A stretch of DNA of 33,017 nt from NCBI GenBank assembly GCA_946479475.1, contig CAMLGG010000026.1, positions 1 to 33,017 of the forward strand, given 5' to 3'. Positions 15,244 through 26,070 of the stretch are shown here, piece by piece (position 1 is the stretch's first letter; the number at the start of each line of letters is the position of its first letter). The translations under genes were made by a program, and so were the position numbers. Below the pieces are notes generated by a model. It saw only the letters and a list, made by a program, of their open reading frames with translations. It was not told the DNA's origin and searched no databases. This stretch comes from an uncultured Ideonella sp. Lineage in GTDB: Bacteria > Pseudomonadota > Gammaproteobacteria > Burkholderiales > Burkholderiaceae.

Positions 15244-16575
15244 TCAGGGGGTGGCGAGCAGGCGCTGGAGCGTGGGCTCGATGCGCCGGGCCCAGATGGC
15301 GTAGCCCTTGTCGCTCAGGTGCAGGAGGTCGGGCATGACGTCCCGCGAAAGCGTGCCGTCGGGGTTCATCAGCGATTCGCCGATGTTCAGGTAGAAGACG
15401 GAGCGGTCGTCGGCGTAGCCGGAGATGATCCCGTTGACGCGGTCGTTCAACTGCCGCAGCGCCGAGGCAGGCTTCTCGTCGCGCGGGAAGATGCCCAGCA
15501 GCAGGATCTTCGACCTGGGCTGGCGCAGCCGCACCTCGTCGACCAGGCGGCGGATGCCCGCGGCGGTGGTGCGCGGGTCTTCCTGGCGGTCGCCGGTGTT
15601 GTTGGTGCCGATCATCATCACGACGACGCGGGGCGAGAGGCCCTCGAGCTCGCCGTGCTGCAGGCGCCACAGCACGTTCTCGGTGCGGTCGCCGCCGAAG
15701 CCCAGGTCGAGCGCGTTGTAGCGGGCGAAGGACTGCTCCCAGACCTTCCTGCCGGCGTCCTCCCAGCCCTGGGTGATGGAGTCGCCGATGAAGACCACGT
15801 CGGGGTTCCTGCCGGCGGCGCGCAGGTCGCGCGCCTCCTTGAGCTTCTTCTCGTGGCGCGGCATCCACCAGTCGACGGACCACACCTCGGTCAGCGGGCC
15901 GGGCGTGACCGACTGGACACGGTAGTCGGGGCAGGACGTGTTGGGCCTGCCGCGGCGCTTGATCACGACGTGGGCGAGCTCGAGCTGGCCGCTGCCGCTG
16001 GTCTCCAGCGAGAAGGGGCGGCCGACCTGCCCGAAATCGGCGCCGTCGCGGACGAAGCACTGCATCGAGAAGGCGAGGTGCTTCCAGCCCTTGCCCGCGA
16101 GGAACCGGGAGGGCATGACGTAGTTGACCTTGCGGCTGCAGTCCTTGCCGCAGGACATGGCGATGTTCAGCCCGGCGCGCGAGAGGTCGGGCGTGCGCAC
16201 GTCGAACTCCAGCGTGCCGGCATCGACGAAGGGGCGCAGGTCCAGCGGCTGCTCGCTGTCGATGCGCAGCACGGCATACCAGGCGTCCTGCCACTTCAGC
16301 GTGATGGCCTCGCCGCCGCCTTCCGCGGTGCTGCGCTGGGCGCTCACCTGGCTGGCCGGGACCTTGGGTTGCGCGGGCTTGGGGACGGTGGCGCTGTCGC
16401 CGGCGAACGGCGTCTCGCGCTCGAGGTCGGCCAGGGTCAGGCGAAGGCCCGAGGACAGCTTGCCGTCGAACAGGCTCAGCTCTTCGAGGTCGGTGGGCGC
16501 CGGCGGGGTCGAGCAGGCGGACAGCAGGGTGGCCAGGCCTGCCGCCAGGAGCGGGCGGTGCAGCGGGTACTTCAT
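15244..16575 (-). CDS. SGNH/GDSL esterase lipoprotein with N-terminal beta domain, probable acetylesterase
   Basis: A 443-residue lipoprotein (lipobox LSAC, lipidated C21). Residues about 30-225 form a beta-rich domain containing cysteines SCGKDC and an expected carbohydrate-binding-like fold; it resembles the galactose-binding-like domain found at the end of ExoP-type GH3 enzymes, but I am not sure. Residues about 255-443 are an SGNH hydrolase: [11 protein letters not shown] (S266, block I), GFGGDRT at 292-298 (block II glycine), IGTNN at 322-326 (block III Asn), and PDLLHLS at 415-421 (D416, H419, block V). Xyloglucan galactose is often O-acetylated, so deacetylation of imported oligosaccharides fits. 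Its ATG overlaps the GH95 stop as ATGA. Acetyl-xyloglucan specificity is inferred from position only. Confidence 0.82.
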   Translation of the reverse strand: MKYPLHRPLLAAGLATLLSACSTPPAPTDLEELSLFDGKLSSGLRLTLADLERETPFAGDSATVPKPAQPKVPASQVSAQRSTAEGGGEAITLKWQDAWYAVLRIDSEQPLDLRPFVDAGTLEFDVRTPDLSRAGLNIAMSCGKDCSRKVNYVMPSRFLAGKGWKHLAFSMQCFVRDGADFGQVGRPFSLETSGSGQLELAHVVIKRRGRPNTSCPDYRVQSVTPGPLTEVWSVDWWMPRHEKKLKEARDLRAAGRNPDVVFIGDSITQGWEDAGRKVWEQSFARYNALDLGFGGDRTENVLWRLQHGELEGLSPRVVVMMIGTNNTGDRQEDPRTTAAGIRRLVDEVRLRQPRSKILLLGIFPRDEKPASALRQLNDRVNGIISGYADDRSVFYLNIGESLMNPDGTLSRDVMPDLLHLSDKGYAIWARRIEPTLQRLLATP

Positions 16576-18932
16576 GAGGAGGTGCCGGCGAAGGGCAGGG
16601 TCAGCAGCCGGCCCTGGCCGGGCTGCAGCTTCAGCTCGAGGGTGCGGTTGCCGTAGCGGATGCGGGTCTCGCGCCCGGTGATCGAGCGCACGGTGGCGCT
16701 GGTGAGGCGGCCGTCGGCCCAGGCCATGTCGACCTCGAAGCCGCCGCGGGCCCGCAGCCCGCGCACCGAGCCCCGCGGCCAGGCGGAGGGCAGGGCGGGC
16801 AGCAGCTGGATCTCGCCATCGTGCGACTGCAGCAGCATCTCGCACAGCGCGGCGGTGTAGCCGAAGTTGCCGTCGATCTGGAAGGGCGGGTGGGCGTCGA
16901 ACAGGTTCGGGTAGGTGCCGCCGGCGTTGTTCGTCTCACTGCCGGTGCCGGCCTGCTGCGCGGCCCTTGCGCCGGGCGTGGCGAGCAGGCCGCGCAGCAT
17001 GCGGTAGGCGTGGTCGCCATCCTGCAGGCGCGCCCAGAAGGCCATCTTCCAGGCCATCGACCAGCCGGTGCCGGCATCGCCGCGGGCCTCCAGCGTCTTG
17101 CGGGCCGCCGCCGCGAGCGCGGGGGTGCGCACCGGCGAGATCTGCTGGCCCGGGAAGAGCGCGAACAGGTGCGAGACGTGGCGGTGCGTGTCCTTCGGCG
17201 TGTCCAGCACCGGGTCGTCCTTCTCCTGCAGCCATTCCAGCAGCTGGCCCCAGCGCCCGATGCGCGGGCCGGCCAGGCGCTCGCGTGCGGCGGCCACCTG
17301 CTCGCGCAGGGGCCTGTCGATGCCCAGCACCTCGGCCGCTGCCAGGGTGTTGGTGAATAGGTCCCAGACGATCTGCTGGTCGTAGCTCACGCCGTCCTCG
17401 ACCGGGCCATGCTCGGGCGACCAGCCGTGCGGCGCCACCAGCCGGCCATCGGGCATGGCCTTCAGGTGGTCCAGCCAGAACAGGCTCGCCTCCTTCATCA
17501 CCGGCCAGGCCACTTCGCGCAGCCAGGCGCGGTCCTGCGTGAAGGCGTAGTGCTCCCAGAAGTGGCGCGCGTACCAGGCGTTGCCGGTCTTGTTCCACAG
17601 GTAGCCCATCGCGCCGAAGGGGTTCGATTCGGTGCGCAGCGTCCAGCCGCGCACCGGCCGGCCGGCGGCGGTGAGGAAGGTCTCCTCGGTGGTCCTGAAG
17701 CTCTCGCCCCAGGGCGTGACGCCCGGCCGCTCGACACCGGGATGGGCCCGCGCGAAGGCGGCCGCCTCGGCCACGGCCCGCCGGTACAGCGGCAGCTGGC
17801 TGCGCACGAAATCCAGGAAGGGCCGGTGCAGCTCGGCCAGGTTGGCCGGCTCCGCTGGCCAGTAGTTCATCTGGACGTTGATGTTGGTGTGGTAGTCCGC
17901 ATTCCAGGGCGGCGTGGAGCTGTTGTTCCACAGGCCCTGCAGGTTGGCCGGCAGCGAATCGCGCGAGCTGGCGATCAGCAGGTAGCGGCCGTACTGGAAG
18001 TGAAGCGCCTCGAGCTCGGGATCGCGGCCCTCGGCGGTGTAGGCGGCCAGGCGCCGGTCGGTGGGCAGCTCGCGGCGCTCCGGCGAACTGTCGCCGAGGT
18101 CGATCTGCAGGCGGTCGAACAGGCCGCGGTGGTCCTTCTCGTGGCCGGACAGCAGGGCGGCATAGGCTTGGGACGCGGCAGAGGCCACCTGGGCGGAGAC
18201 GCGGGGCAGCGGGTCGGGGCCGAGGAAGCGGCGAGCCGCGTCGGGCACGTAGCTGGTGCCGGCGCCGAGCACGATCGTCAGCGCATTGCAGCCGCTGAAT
18301 TCGATCGCGTCGCCTTGCGTGCGCACGCTGCCGCCCTCGGGGACGAGTCGCAGCTGGCTTGCGTAGCGCAGCGTGTTGGGCAGGGCGCCGGTGGCCTGCA
18401 GCCGTGAGCCGCTGGCTTCGATCTTCGCGCCGTGCATGTCGGCCAGGCGCACGCTGCCGGTGTACTGGCCCGGGCGGTCGGCACTCAGCCGCAGCACGAT
18501 CACGCCCGCGGGATGGCTCGCGAAGGCCTCGCGCTGGAAGGCGATACCTCCCAGGGTGTACGAGACGCGGTGCAGGCCCTGGTCCAGCAGCAGCTCGCGC
18601 CGGTAGCCTTTTACCGTGCCGCCGTGGCCGGCCAGCTCGACGAACACATCGCCGAAGGGCTGGTAGGCGCCCATGTTCCGGTCGTCGCCGGTCCACAGCG
18701 TGATCTCGTTGAACTGCAGGTGCTCGCGGGCCACGTCGCCGAAGAGCATTCCGCCCATCCGCCCGTTGCCGATCGGCAGGGCCTCGCGCTCCCAGCCCGC
18801 CGCGGTGTCCGCCGCGGGCTGCTGGTAGCGCAGCGCGAGCTCCGCCGAGCCGGCGGCCGCCGCCACGCCGGCCAGCGCCGTCGCCACGACCAGCGAGCGG
18901 ATCAGCCTGCGGCGCGGCCAGCCCATGCCCAT
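16572..18932 (-). CDS. GH95 alpha-L-fucosidase (or alpha-L-galactosidase), exported
   Basis: A 786-residue GH95 enzyme that hydrolyses alpha-1,2-linked fucose (or L-galactose) capping the galactose of xyloglucan side chains. It has a signal peptide with arginines ([20 protein letters not shown], cut about residue 30). The beta-sandwich opening [15 protein letters not shown] (51-65) and NEITLWTG (75-82) are family hallmarks. [10 protein letters not shown] (327-336) and [15 protein letters not shown] (347-361) hold N350 and N352, which match the asparagines that activate water in Bifidobacterium AfcA. SPEHGP at 505-510 holds the general acid E507. [10 protein letters not shown] near the C-terminus holds the matching aspartate. 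Two ATGs (18932 and 18926) are possible; GAGG lies too close to the first and at normal distance from the second. It must act before GH35/GH2 can remove galactose. Confidence 0.93.
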   Translation of the reverse strand: MGMGWPRRRLIRSLVVATALAGVAAAAGSAELALRYQQPAADTAAGWEREALPIGNGRMGGMLFGDVAREHLQFNEITLWTGDDRNMGAYQPFGDVFVELAGHGGTVKGYRRELLLDQGLHRVSYTLGGIAFQREAFASHPAGVIVLRLSADRPGQYTGSVRLADMHGAKIEASGSRLQATGALPNTLRYASQLRLVPEGGSVRTQGDAIEFSGCNALTIVLGAGTSYVPDAARRFLGPDPLPRVSAQVASAASQAYAALLSGHEKDHRGLFDRLQIDLGDSSPERRELPTDRRLAAYTAEGRDPELEALHFQYGRYLLIASSRDSLPANLQGLWNNSSTPPWNADYHTNINVQMNYWPAEPANLAELHRPFLDFVRSQLPLYRRAVAEAAAFARAHPGVERPGVTPWGESFRTTEETFLTAAGRPVRGWTLRTESNPFGAMGYLWNKTGNAWYARHFWEHYAFTQDRAWLREVAWPVMKEASLFWLDHLKAMPDGRLVAPHGWSPEHGPVEDGVSYDQQIVWDLFTNTLAAAEVLGIDRPLREQVAAARERLAGPRIGRWGQLLEWLQEKDDPVLDTPKDTHRHVSHLFALFPGQQISPVRTPALAAAARKTLEARGDAGTGWSMAWKMAFWARLQDGDHAYRMLRGLLATPGARAAQQAGTGSETNNAGGTYPNLFDAHPPFQIDGNFGYTAALCEMLLQSHDGEIQLLPALPSAWPRGSVRGLRARGGFEVDMAWADGRLTSATVRSITGRETRIRYGNRTLELKLQPGQGRLLTLPFAGTSS

Positions 18933-18949
18933 GTCCTCGTCCCGCCCTC

Positions 18950-21187
18950 TCAGGCGGCCGCGGCCCGCGGCTTGCCGACGAGCACGCCGCGGCCTTCCGA
19001 ACCGATGTAGAGCGTGCCGTGGTCGAGCGGGTCGGCGGCCATGGAGGTGAGCCGGCCGAAGCGGTGCTGGTCGTCGTTGATGCGCCTGAAGCTGGCCCCG
19101 GCGTCGTCGGAGCGGAAGAGCCCTTCGACCGGCGTGCCGCCGACGAGCACCTTGCCCCAGACGTAGACGCTGTGGTAGCTCGCATCGGTCGCCCCCTTGC
19201 CGATCGCGACGAGCCAGGGCTCGGCGACGCCCTTGATGGTGCGGCCGCGCTTGTCGGGTCCGGGCAGGTAGAGCAGCCCGTCGGGCACCGCCAGCCACAG
19301 GTCGCGCAGCGTGCCGGGAGCGGAGATCAGCTGGGCCTGCTGCCAGTGCTGCAGCACCGGCAGCCCGGTGATGGCCGTCTTGAAACTGGCGCCGCCATCG
19401 GCGCTGGCGAGGATCTGGCCGGTCGTGCGGTCATAGACGTAGAAGACACCGTCGATGGCACGGTCGGCCACCGGCACCAGGGCCACCTCGCGCGTGGCCG
19501 GCCAGCCCTTGACCTCCTTCCAGGTCGTGCCCAGGTCGCGCGAGCACAAGGCCGGCTGGCGCTCGGGCGCCCAGACCATGAAGTTGCCCTTGGCCGAGAT
19601 CGCGATGCGGCCGGCGCCGACGTAGTCGCCGTTGGCGGCCCGGGTCTCGCGCTCGGTCGGGCCGAAGGAGCGCCAGGTCAGCGCCCCGTCCACCGAGATG
19701 AAGCCGCCGGTCGGTGCCTGGTCCGACACGCGCGCCACGACCGCCGGCTGCAACTCGGCGAAATCGACCGAGCGGTTGCTCTCGCCGTGCGGCAGGAACA
19801 GCCCCGCGCGCGGCGGCCTGGCGAGCTGGTCCCAGCCGGCACCGGAGACCTCGTTCATCGCGGCGAGCAGCGCCGAGCCGGCGGAGGGACTGCGGATCTC
19901 CGTCGGCATCGTCTGCTCCAGGCCGTCGACGGCGAAGTTCCACGTCACCATGCCGCCCGGCTGCTGCGCGGCACGGAGGTTGTCCGTCGCGTACAGCCCG
20001 TGGCCGGCGCCGTAGACGGCGTGGTCGCCGTTGAACGGGTCGATCTTCACGTCCGAGATGAGCACGCCCATGCGGGCCGAGCCAGGCACGTGGTGGGACA
20101 GGTCCCAGGCATAGGGGCCGACCTGGTGCCTCGAGCGCGAAGCCAGGGGGGTCCAGTGCGCGCCGTCGTCGGTCGAGAGGAAGACCTCGTCGCCCTCGCT
20201 CCAGCGGGCGATGGTCGAGACCAGGAGCCGGCCGGGCACCTGACGGTCCACGTCCAGGCCGGAGTAGCCGAAGCCCTGCTGGGCGCGGCCGGGCGGCAGG
20301 GGGGTGATGTCGGTCCAGCGGCCGGCGGGATCGCGCTTCCACACGCTGCCGGAACGGGCGTTCGACGGGTTGGCCACCGCGTCCGACTGGGTGGCGCAGA
20401 AGCTCACGTACAAGCTGCCGTCCGGCCCGATCGCGGCGCGCTGGGGCGCCTGCTCAGGCGAGCCCGGCACGCGCGTGAAGCTGCCGCCGCCGTCGTTCGA
20501 GACGTAGAGGCCGGGCTGGTCGTGGCTGCCGACGTAGACGGTCTTCGTCGGCGTGCCGGGCGCCCCGCTGGACGGATCGAACAGCACCAGCGAGACATGG
20601 CTCGCCGGAAAGGAGACGCGGCTGAAGCCCTGGCCACGGTTGGTGCTCTTCATCAGCCCGTCGCGGGTGGTGCCGAGCAGCAGGATGTCGCCTTGGTTCG
20701 GATCGACCTGCAGCCTCTCGCCGGAGCCGCGGCCATCCCCACGGCCGCCCAGCCTCACGCCGAGCTCGGTCACGCGCCAGGTCGCGCCGCGGTCGGCGGA
20801 CGAAAGCAGCGCGCCCTTGCGGGCCCAATCGGCCAGGTACTGCCCGCAGGCCAGGTAGACGCGGTTCGGCTCCTGCGGGTCGACCGCCAGGCTCAGCACG
20901 CCCATCAGATCGGCATCGCCGCGCGAGAGCTGGTCCAGCAGGGGCACCCAGGCGCGGGTGGCGAGATCGAAGCGATACGCGCCGCCGCTGTCGGTGCGCG
21001 CATAGAGCAGGCCCGCCTCGCGCGGGTGGAAGACCAGGCCGTCGACGTAGCCGCCGCCGCCGAAGGGCACGTTCTTCCAGTCGTAGGGCACCGGGGCCGC
21101 CGCTGCGGTGGCCGCCCACGCCCCGGGCGCGTGGCCCAGTCCGGCGGCGCAAAGGCCCGCCGCCTGGATGATCTGCCTGCGCAGCAT
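18950..21187 (-). CDS. GH74 xyloglucanase, exported
   Basis: A 745-residue GH74 enzyme, the family most specific for xyloglucan backbone cleavage; its presence defines the substrate of the locus. An arginine-pair signal peptide ([20 protein letters not shown], cut about 26) may use the Tat route. The protein is two seven-bladed propellers of BNR-like repeats ([66 protein letters not shown]). The catalytic base is D66 in [11 protein letters not shown], and the probable acid is D475 in [28 protein letters not shown] at 377-394 is a family signature. AGGAG stands only 2 bases before the ATG at 21193 but 8 bases before the ATG at 21187, so 21187 is preferred. No carbohydrate-binding module follows. 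Confidence 0.95.
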   Translation of the reverse strand: MLRRQIIQAAGLCAAGLGHAPGAWAATAAAAPVPYDWKNVPFGGGGYVDGLVFHPREAGLLYARTDSGGAYRFDLATRAWVPLLDQLSRGDADLMGVLSLAVDPQEPNRVYLACGQYLADWARKGALLSSADRGATWRVTELGVRLGGRGDGRGSGERLQVDPNQGDILLLGTTRDGLMKSTNRGQGFSRVSFPASHVSLVLFDPSSGAPGTPTKTVYVGSHDQPGLYVSNDGGGSFTRVPGSPEQAPQRAAIGPDGSLYVSFCATQSDAVANPSNARSGSVWKRDPAGRWTDITPLPPGRAQQGFGYSGLDVDRQVPGRLLVSTIARWSEGDEVFLSTDDGAHWTPLASRSRHQVGPYAWDLSHHVPGSARMGVLISDVKIDPFNGDHAVYGAGHGLYATDNLRAAQQPGGMVTWNFAVDGLEQTMPTEIRSPSAGSALLAAMNEVSGAGWDQLARPPRAGLFLPHGESNRSVDFAELQPAVVARVSDQAPTGGFISVDGALTWRSFGPTERETRAANGDYVGAGRIAISAKGNFMVWAPERQPALCSRDLGTTWKEVKGWPATREVALVPVADRAIDGVFYVYDRTTGQILASADGGASFKTAITGLPVLQHWQQAQLISAPGTLRDLWLAVPDGLLYLPGPDKRGRTIKGVAEPWLVAIGKGATDASYHSVYVWGKVLVGGTPVEGLFRSDDAGASFRRINDDQHRFGRLTSMAADPLDHGTLYIGSEGRGVLVGKPRAAAA

Positions 21188-21229
21188 CTCCATGTCTCCT
21201 GTCTTCTCGTCTTCGGGGTCTCGTGGTCT

Positions 21230-22903
21230 TCAGTAGCGGCCCATGCGGACCTTCAGGATCAGGGGGCGCGCCGTGAGGTTCAGCCCCCAGTCGACCTGGT
21301 CGCCGTTCCAGCGGCGGTCCACGATCCAGCGGCCGGCGGCATCGAAGTGGCCCTCCTCGGCGCTGGCGATCATCGTCCCGTGCCCGGGCGCGCTTTCCGC
21401 ATCGAGCCGGACGCGGGCGGACTGGCCGACGATCACGAATTCGTCCTCGCCGGTCTGCGCGATGGCCACGCCGCCGCGCAGCTGGCTGGCATGGGGCGGC
21501 GGGTTTTTCGCGTTGTCCGGGAAGCTCTTCTCGCCGAACTGCCACTGGCCGAACGAGACCGTGGCCTTCCAGCCGTTGCCCAGCGTGATGCCCTGGTCGG
21601 CGTGGTCGTCGCCCTCGGCGACGCCGTGCGTGCGGCCTTCGAAGGCCCAGCGTGCCCAGGGCCGCTGCAGCGAGGCGAAGGTCGCGTAGATGCCGGCGAA
21701 AGGCTCGACCATGCGCTTGTCGGTCAGCGGCGAGCCGAGCGGGTAGTTGCTGTAGTCGGCGTAGTCGATGCCGAAGGGCGCCACGCCGATCGCGCCGCGG
21801 CCGAGGATGGCGTAGACGTAGCGGGCATAGACCGCCGCGTTGCCCATCTCGGGCACCCACAGCGCGTTGTCCGGGCGCTGGAACTGGCCCAGCGTCGCGA
21901 ACACCTTGGCCGACTCGGGGCTGTAGATGTCCGGCCCGGAGATGTCGACGTGGGGCGCGGCCGCCTGGTAGATGTCGATGACGTCGTAGGTCGGGCCGCC
22001 GCTGGCGAAGTTGCCTTTCCACGGCGCGAGCGGCTCCAGCGGATCGCGCAGCGCGTTGTTCACGTACATCGGCAGGTCGTACACGGCCCGGCCGGCCTGC
22101 GCGAGGCTCTCGATGTAGCGGGCGATGGCCCAGGTGTGGAAGTACTGGTCGGCGTAGTCGCCGTAGACCGCTCGCCAGGAGCCCGAGGCGGCGCCGCCGG
22201 CGACGGGCTTCTTGCGCCGCAGGACTTCAGCGGGCACGGGCTGCTCGAAGGCCGCCTGCGCGGCCGGACCGTGGTCGCGGGCCAGGCCGTAGGTGCCGAC
22301 CTCGTTCTCGACCTGCACCATGATGACGGTGTGCTGCCGGTCGTCGATCTTCTTCAGGTGGCCCATCAGCGCGACGAAGGCCCGCTGGTCGGCCTGGCGC
22401 GTCTCCTCGCCGAAGGGCGAGAGGCAGTAGCTGGTCTTGCCGTCGGGACCGACCATGCGCGGGAAGCGCCGGTTGTCGAACTTGACCCACTCCGGCGTGT
22501 ACTGCGGGCTGGTGTTCTTCCAGGTGCCGAACCACAGCAGGACCAGCCTGACGCGGTGCTGGCGCGCTTCGGCGACGAGGGTGTCGACGAAGCTGAAATC
22601 GAAGCGGCCCTCGCGGGGCTCGACCTGCTCCCACGCCACGGGCACGGAGACCGTGTTGGCCCCCATGTCCTTGACCGCGGGCCAGACCTTCGCGAGGGCG
22701 GCGGGATGGTTGCTCGAGTTGTGGACCTGCGCCCCCAGCACCAGGAAGGGGGCGCCGTCCACCATCAGGGCATGGCGGCCATCGCGCTCCACCAGGCGAG
22801 GGACTTCGGATGCGGCCGCGTGGGCCGCGACGGAAGCCGCCAGCAAGCCGGCCGTGGCCAGCGTGCCGACGAGGCGGTGGAGGAAGCGCGATGCCTGTTT
22901 CAT
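21230..22903 (-). CDS. GH35 beta-galactosidase, exported
   Basis: A 557-residue GH35 beta-galactosidase, similar in layout to the xyloglucan-specific Bgl35A type of Cellvibrio. A Sec signal peptide covers 1-29 ([20 protein letters not shown]). In the barrel, [11 protein letters not shown] at 196-206 supplies the acid/base E201 and LWVPEMGN at 348-355 the nucleophile E352; [19 protein letters not shown] and [15 protein letters not shown] are standard substrate-site segments. A C-terminal beta-sandwich follows residue 430. It should remove beta-1,2-galactose once GH95 has removed fucose. It starts 10 bases after the TonB receptor gene with GAAGAAGG before the ATG, so the two are co-transcribed. 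It overlaps in likely function with the GH2 gene at 3487. Confidence 0.93.
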   Translation of the reverse strand: MKQASRFLHRLVGTLATAGLLAASVAAHAAASEVPRLVERDGRHALMVDGAPFLVLGAQVHNSSNHPAALAKVWPAVKDMGANTVSVPVAWEQVEPREGRFDFSFVDTLVAEARQHRVRLVLLWFGTWKNTSPQYTPEWVKFDNRRFPRMVGPDGKTSYCLSPFGEETRQADQRAFVALMGHLKKIDDRQHTVIMVQVENEVGTYGLARDHGPAAQAAFEQPVPAEVLRRKKPVAGGAASGSWRAVYGDYADQYFHTWAIARYIESLAQAGRAVYDLPMYVNNALRDPLEPLAPWKGNFASGGPTYDVIDIYQAAAPHVDISGPDIYSPESAKVFATLGQFQRPDNALWVPEMGNAAVYARYVYAILGRGAIGVAPFGIDYADYSNYPLGSPLTDKRMVEPFAGIYATFASLQRPWARWAFEGRTHGVAEGDDHADQGITLGNGWKATVSFGQWQFGEKSFPDNAKNPPPHASQLRGGVAIAQTGEDEFVIVGQSARVRLDAESAPGHGTMIASAEEGHFDAAGRWIVDRRWNGDQVDWGLNLTARPLILKVRMGRY

Positions 22904-22913
22904 GCCTTCTTCG

Positions 22914-25900
22914 TCAGAACGTGTAGCTCAGGCGGACGGCGTAGCTGGGGCCCACCGCGTGCCAGGCGCGACCCATCATGCCGATGTGCTGTTGCATCAA
23001 CTGCTTGTTGGTCGAGTCGGTCAGGTTGGTCCCTTCCAGGCCGATCTGCAGGTTGTCGTCGAAGCGATAGCTGATGCTGCCGTCGAGCTGGCCGAAGCTG
23101 TCCTGCCAGGTCGGCAGGGCCCAGGCCACGACGTTGTCATGCCTGCCGTAGTTCGGGCTGTCCGGATTGGTGTCCAGGCCGTCGGTCCCGTTGGTGCCGT
23201 TCACGTTCACGTTCTGCAGGTACTTCGAACGCCAGCTGTAGGCGAGGCGCGCCGAGACCGGGCCGCGGTCGTACAGCAGCGCCAGGTTGAAGGCGTTGCG
23301 GGACACGTCCTTGAGCGGCAGGTTGCCGAAGGTGCGCCCGTCGGTGTCGCAGCCGTTGATGTTCCGGTTCAGGTTGGTAGGGCCGCCGTCGGAACCGCAG
23401 TAGGCCGCGTACACCGGCGAGTTCAGCTTCATGCTGCTGTCGACGAAGGTGTAGTTGGCCTGCACGCCGAAGCCGGCCATCCACCCCGGCAGCTTGTCGA
23501 AGTACTGCTGGAAGGCGAGTTCGAAGCCGTTGAGCGAGCCGTCCGCGCCGTTGACAGGCGACGTGACCGTGAAGTCGTGGAGGCCGCCATTGACGTCCGC
23601 CAACTGCTGGGTCGACGTCTGCTTGACGATGACGTCCTTGAGGTCCTTGTGGAAGACCACGAAGGTGAGCGAATCGGCCTTGCCGAAGTACCACTCCGCC
23701 GACATGTCCAGCGACTGCGAGCGCACCGGCTTGAGCAGCGGGTTGCCGGCGCCCGTGCCGGTCAGGCTCACGCTGTTGACGGTCTTGGAGCCGTCGTCGT
23801 GGTTGGTGATGTCGGCCGTCTCCGACAGCGTGGTGTAGGCCTGCAGGTCGGTGAAGTCCGGACGCGAGATGCCCGCGGCGTAGCCGGCACGGAACTGCAG
23901 CTTGTCCGTGGCCTTCATCCGTAGGTTCAGGCTGGGCAGCGCGTTCGTATAGGAGTTCTTGAACTTCTGCGCGGTCGCGAAGTCCTCGATGTCCGGGATC
24001 GGCACGCCGTCGACCACCGTGTTCGGCGGGATGTCCGGCGCGCTGTTGTGGAACGAGGTGTAGCCGTCGGCAACGTTCGTGGTGCGCACCATGCGCAGGC
24101 CGACGTTGCCGTCGACCGGCAGCTTCCAGTCGTCGAAGGCAAAGCGCAACTGCGCGTAGGCAGCTTGCGTGCGCTCATGCTGATCGTTGGTGCCGGCCGG
24201 GTCGGTGCCGAAGGTGGCGGGGTTCCACGGGCTGCAGACGCTCCAGCCCTGCTGGGCGGCCAGCTCCGCGCAGAGGGTGTCGTTGTAGGAGTGCAGGAGG
24301 GCGTAGGTGCCCGGATAGCCGGCAGCCATCGACACATCGGGGAACACGAGCGACGGAACGGCGGCGTTCGTGTTGTAGAAGTTGTCGAAGGTCTTCAGGT
24401 GGGTGCCGCCGCTGAATCGGGGGTCGTTCAGATAGGCCAGGTGGTTGATGTTCCAGCCGACCTGCCACGGCTGCGTGACCGCCGCCCAGTTGTAGCTCGG
24501 GTTCGAGTTGATGGTCTGCGCCGAGCGGTCGGTCATGCGCACGCCGAAGCGCAGGTCCAGCAGCACCGGGTCGTCGAACTTGTACTTGGCATCGAGCCGC
24601 CCCGCCTTCTCGGTGGCGTAGCTCTTGTCCATGTGCTCCATGGTGAACGCCCAGTAGTAGTGGCTGGGGTCCGCCAGGTAGGCGATGTCCTCGGCGTCGA
24701 AGACCAGGCGCGGCCGCGAGCCGCCCAGTTCGACCGTCTCCTTGGGCATCTGCACGCCGGTGGCGACGGTGGAGTCGAAGGCCTCGGTCTTGGCGCGGAC
24801 GTACTGCAGGTCCGTCGAGAAGGTCCACCGCTCGCTGGCCTTCCACTTGAAGTTCCAGCCGAAGTCCTCGGTGGACGAGTGGCGCTTCTGGAAGCGGGTG
24901 TCGGCGCCGAAGTTGATGCCGCCGTCGGCGGCGTCGCGAAGCGTGCCGGAGAGCAGCTCGCCGTTGGGGCCGTAGGTGGCGCCGTCGTCGACTGTGATGT
25001 TGTACGGGTTGGACTGGGCGAACAGCGCGTTCTCGTTCCAGGTCATCTTGTAGTCCGACTTGAAGTAAGTCAGCGAAGACGACAGGTCGTTCAGCTTCCA
25101 CTGGAGGGCACCGTAGATGCCGTCGCGGGCGCGGTCGTAGTCCTCGCGCCGGTACTGCACGCCCTTGGGGACCCAGGTATCGCTGTCGACGGTCTGGCGG
25201 TAGTAGGGCTCGACCTGGAAGGTGTCGCTGCGCTGCGAGCTCTCCGAGTGCGCCAGGTCGATCATGGCGCCGAACTGCCCGAGGTCGGTGTCGATGCGGT
25301 GCGACGCCAGCAGCGAGAACTCGGGGAAGGCCTTGCCGCGCAGCACGCTGTAGGTCGACTTGCCCGTGATCGCGATCTTGGTGCCGGGGAAGTCGAAGGG
25401 CAGAAAGGTGCGCAGGTTCACCAGGCCGCCGATGGCGCCTTCGATCTGCTCGGCCGACGGGTTCTTGTAGACGTCGACGCCGGCCATCAGTTCGGGCGGC
25501 ACGTCTTCGAAGTTCAGGGCACGGCCGCCGTTGGCCGAGAACGAATCACGGCCGTTCAGCTCGGAGCGGACGAAGTTCAGGCCCCGGACCTGGACGCCCG
25601 AGCCTTCGATGGAGAAGTGCTCCGGGTCGTTCTTGGAAATGGTGCGGTCGATGGTGACGCCGACGATGCGCTGCAGCACCTCGGTGACCGAGCGGTCCGG
25701 CAGCTTGCCGATGTCGTCGGCCACGATGGAGTCGACGATCTCGTCGGACTCCTGCTTGATCTTCTGGGCCGACTGCAGCGCCGCGCGCTGGCCGGTCACC
25801 ACGATGGTCTCGACCTTCTCGGTCGGCTGGGCCTTGGCGTCGACCACCGGGGTGGCTTGGGCCAGGGCTGCTCCGCTCCACATCAGCGCCACTTGGGCTG

Positions 25901-25937
25901 CTGCGATTGACAACGCTGTCCGCTGAAATTGTCTCAT
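22914..25937 (-). CDS. TonB-dependent receptor for xyloglucan oligosaccharides
   Basis: A 1007-residue outer-membrane TonB-dependent transporter of the Xanthomonas/Caulobacter type. Signal peptide 1-27 ([20 protein letters not shown]); TonB box ETIVVTG at 43-49; plug domain about 60-180 with [20 protein letters not shown]; then a long 22-strand barrel ending in the aromatic SYTF. Large barrels of this family import oligosaccharides in Xanthomonas and Caulobacter. No SusD-like protein is in the window, as expected for Proteobacteria. The gene lies between xylA and GH35. A 133-base leader separates it from xylA and holds a strong inverted repeat. Substrate is inferred from the neighbouring GH35 and GH74 genes. 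The ribosome binding site is weak (GAG about 9 bases before the ATG). Confidence 0.93.
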   Translation of the reverse strand: MRQFQRTALSIAAAQVALMWSGAALAQATPVVDAKAQPTEKVETIVVTGQRAALQSAQKIKQESDEIVDSIVADDIGKLPDRSVTEVLQRIVGVTIDRTISKNDPEHFSIEGSGVQVRGLNFVRSELNGRDSFSANGGRALNFEDVPPELMAGVDVYKNPSAEQIEGAIGGLVNLRTFLPFDFPGTKIAITGKSTYSVLRGKAFPEFSLLASHRIDTDLGQFGAMIDLAHSESSQRSDTFQVEPYYRQTVDSDTWVPKGVQYRREDYDRARDGIYGALQWKLNDLSSSLTYFKSDYKMTWNENALFAQSNPYNITVDDGATYGPNGELLSGTLRDAADGGINFGADTRFQKRHSSTEDFGWNFKWKASERWTFSTDLQYVRAKTEAFDSTVATGVQMPKETVELGGSRPRLVFDAEDIAYLADPSHYYWAFTMEHMDKSYATEKAGRLDAKYKFDDPVLLDLRFGVRMTDRSAQTINSNPSYNWAAVTQPWQVGWNINHLAYLNDPRFSGGTHLKTFDNFYNTNAAVPSLVFPDVSMAAGYPGTYALLHSYNDTLCAELAAQQGWSVCSPWNPATFGTDPAGTNDQHERTQAAYAQLRFAFDDWKLPVDGNVGLRMVRTTNVADGYTSFHNSAPDIPPNTVVDGVPIPDIEDFATAQKFKNSYTNALPSLNLRMKATDKLQFRAGYAAGISRPDFTDLQAYTTLSETADITNHDDGSKTVNSVSLTGTGAGNPLLKPVRSQSLDMSAEWYFGKADSLTFVVFHKDLKDVIVKQTSTQQLADVNGGLHDFTVTSPVNGADGSLNGFELAFQQYFDKLPGWMAGFGVQANYTFVDSSMKLNSPVYAAYCGSDGGPTNLNRNINGCDTDGRTFGNLPLKDVSRNAFNLALLYDRGPVSARLAYSWRSKYLQNVNVNGTNGTDGLDTNPDSPNYGRHDNVVAWALPTWQDSFGQLDGSISYRFDDNLQIGLEGTNLTDSTNKQLMQQHIGMMGRAWHAVGPSYAVRLSYTF

Positions 25938-25969
25938 GTCGTGTTGCTCTAGTAGTGGGTTTCAGGGGT

Positions 25970-26001
25970 GGCCCTCGATCTCACTCTCTCTCGCGAGGGC
26001 C
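25970..26001 (-). other. Inverted repeat in the leader of the TonB receptor gene
   Basis: A perfect 8-bp stem, GGCCCTCG at 25970-25977 and CGAGGGCC at 25994-26001, encloses a 16-base loop that is purine-rich on the transcribed strand (CGAGAGAGAGTGAGAT). It lies 32 bases before the receptor ATG and 69 bases after the xylA stop. There is no following T run, so an intrinsic terminator is unlikely. An mRNA processing or stability element, or a leader that affects receptor translation, fits better. Confidence 0.7.
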
Positions 26002-26070
26002 TTCGGGTTCAGGGCGGTCCGCAACGCCCAGGTCTGTTCAGTTCGATAGAGGCTTTGCCGTCATCGATAG

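Noticed and set aside
19019..23074. A 1351-codon open frame on the plus strand
   Set aside because: It is antisense to GH74, GH35 and the TonB receptor, is rich in Arg, Gly, Ala, Val and His, and has no recognisable domain. In DNA with this GC bias, long antisense frames are expected.
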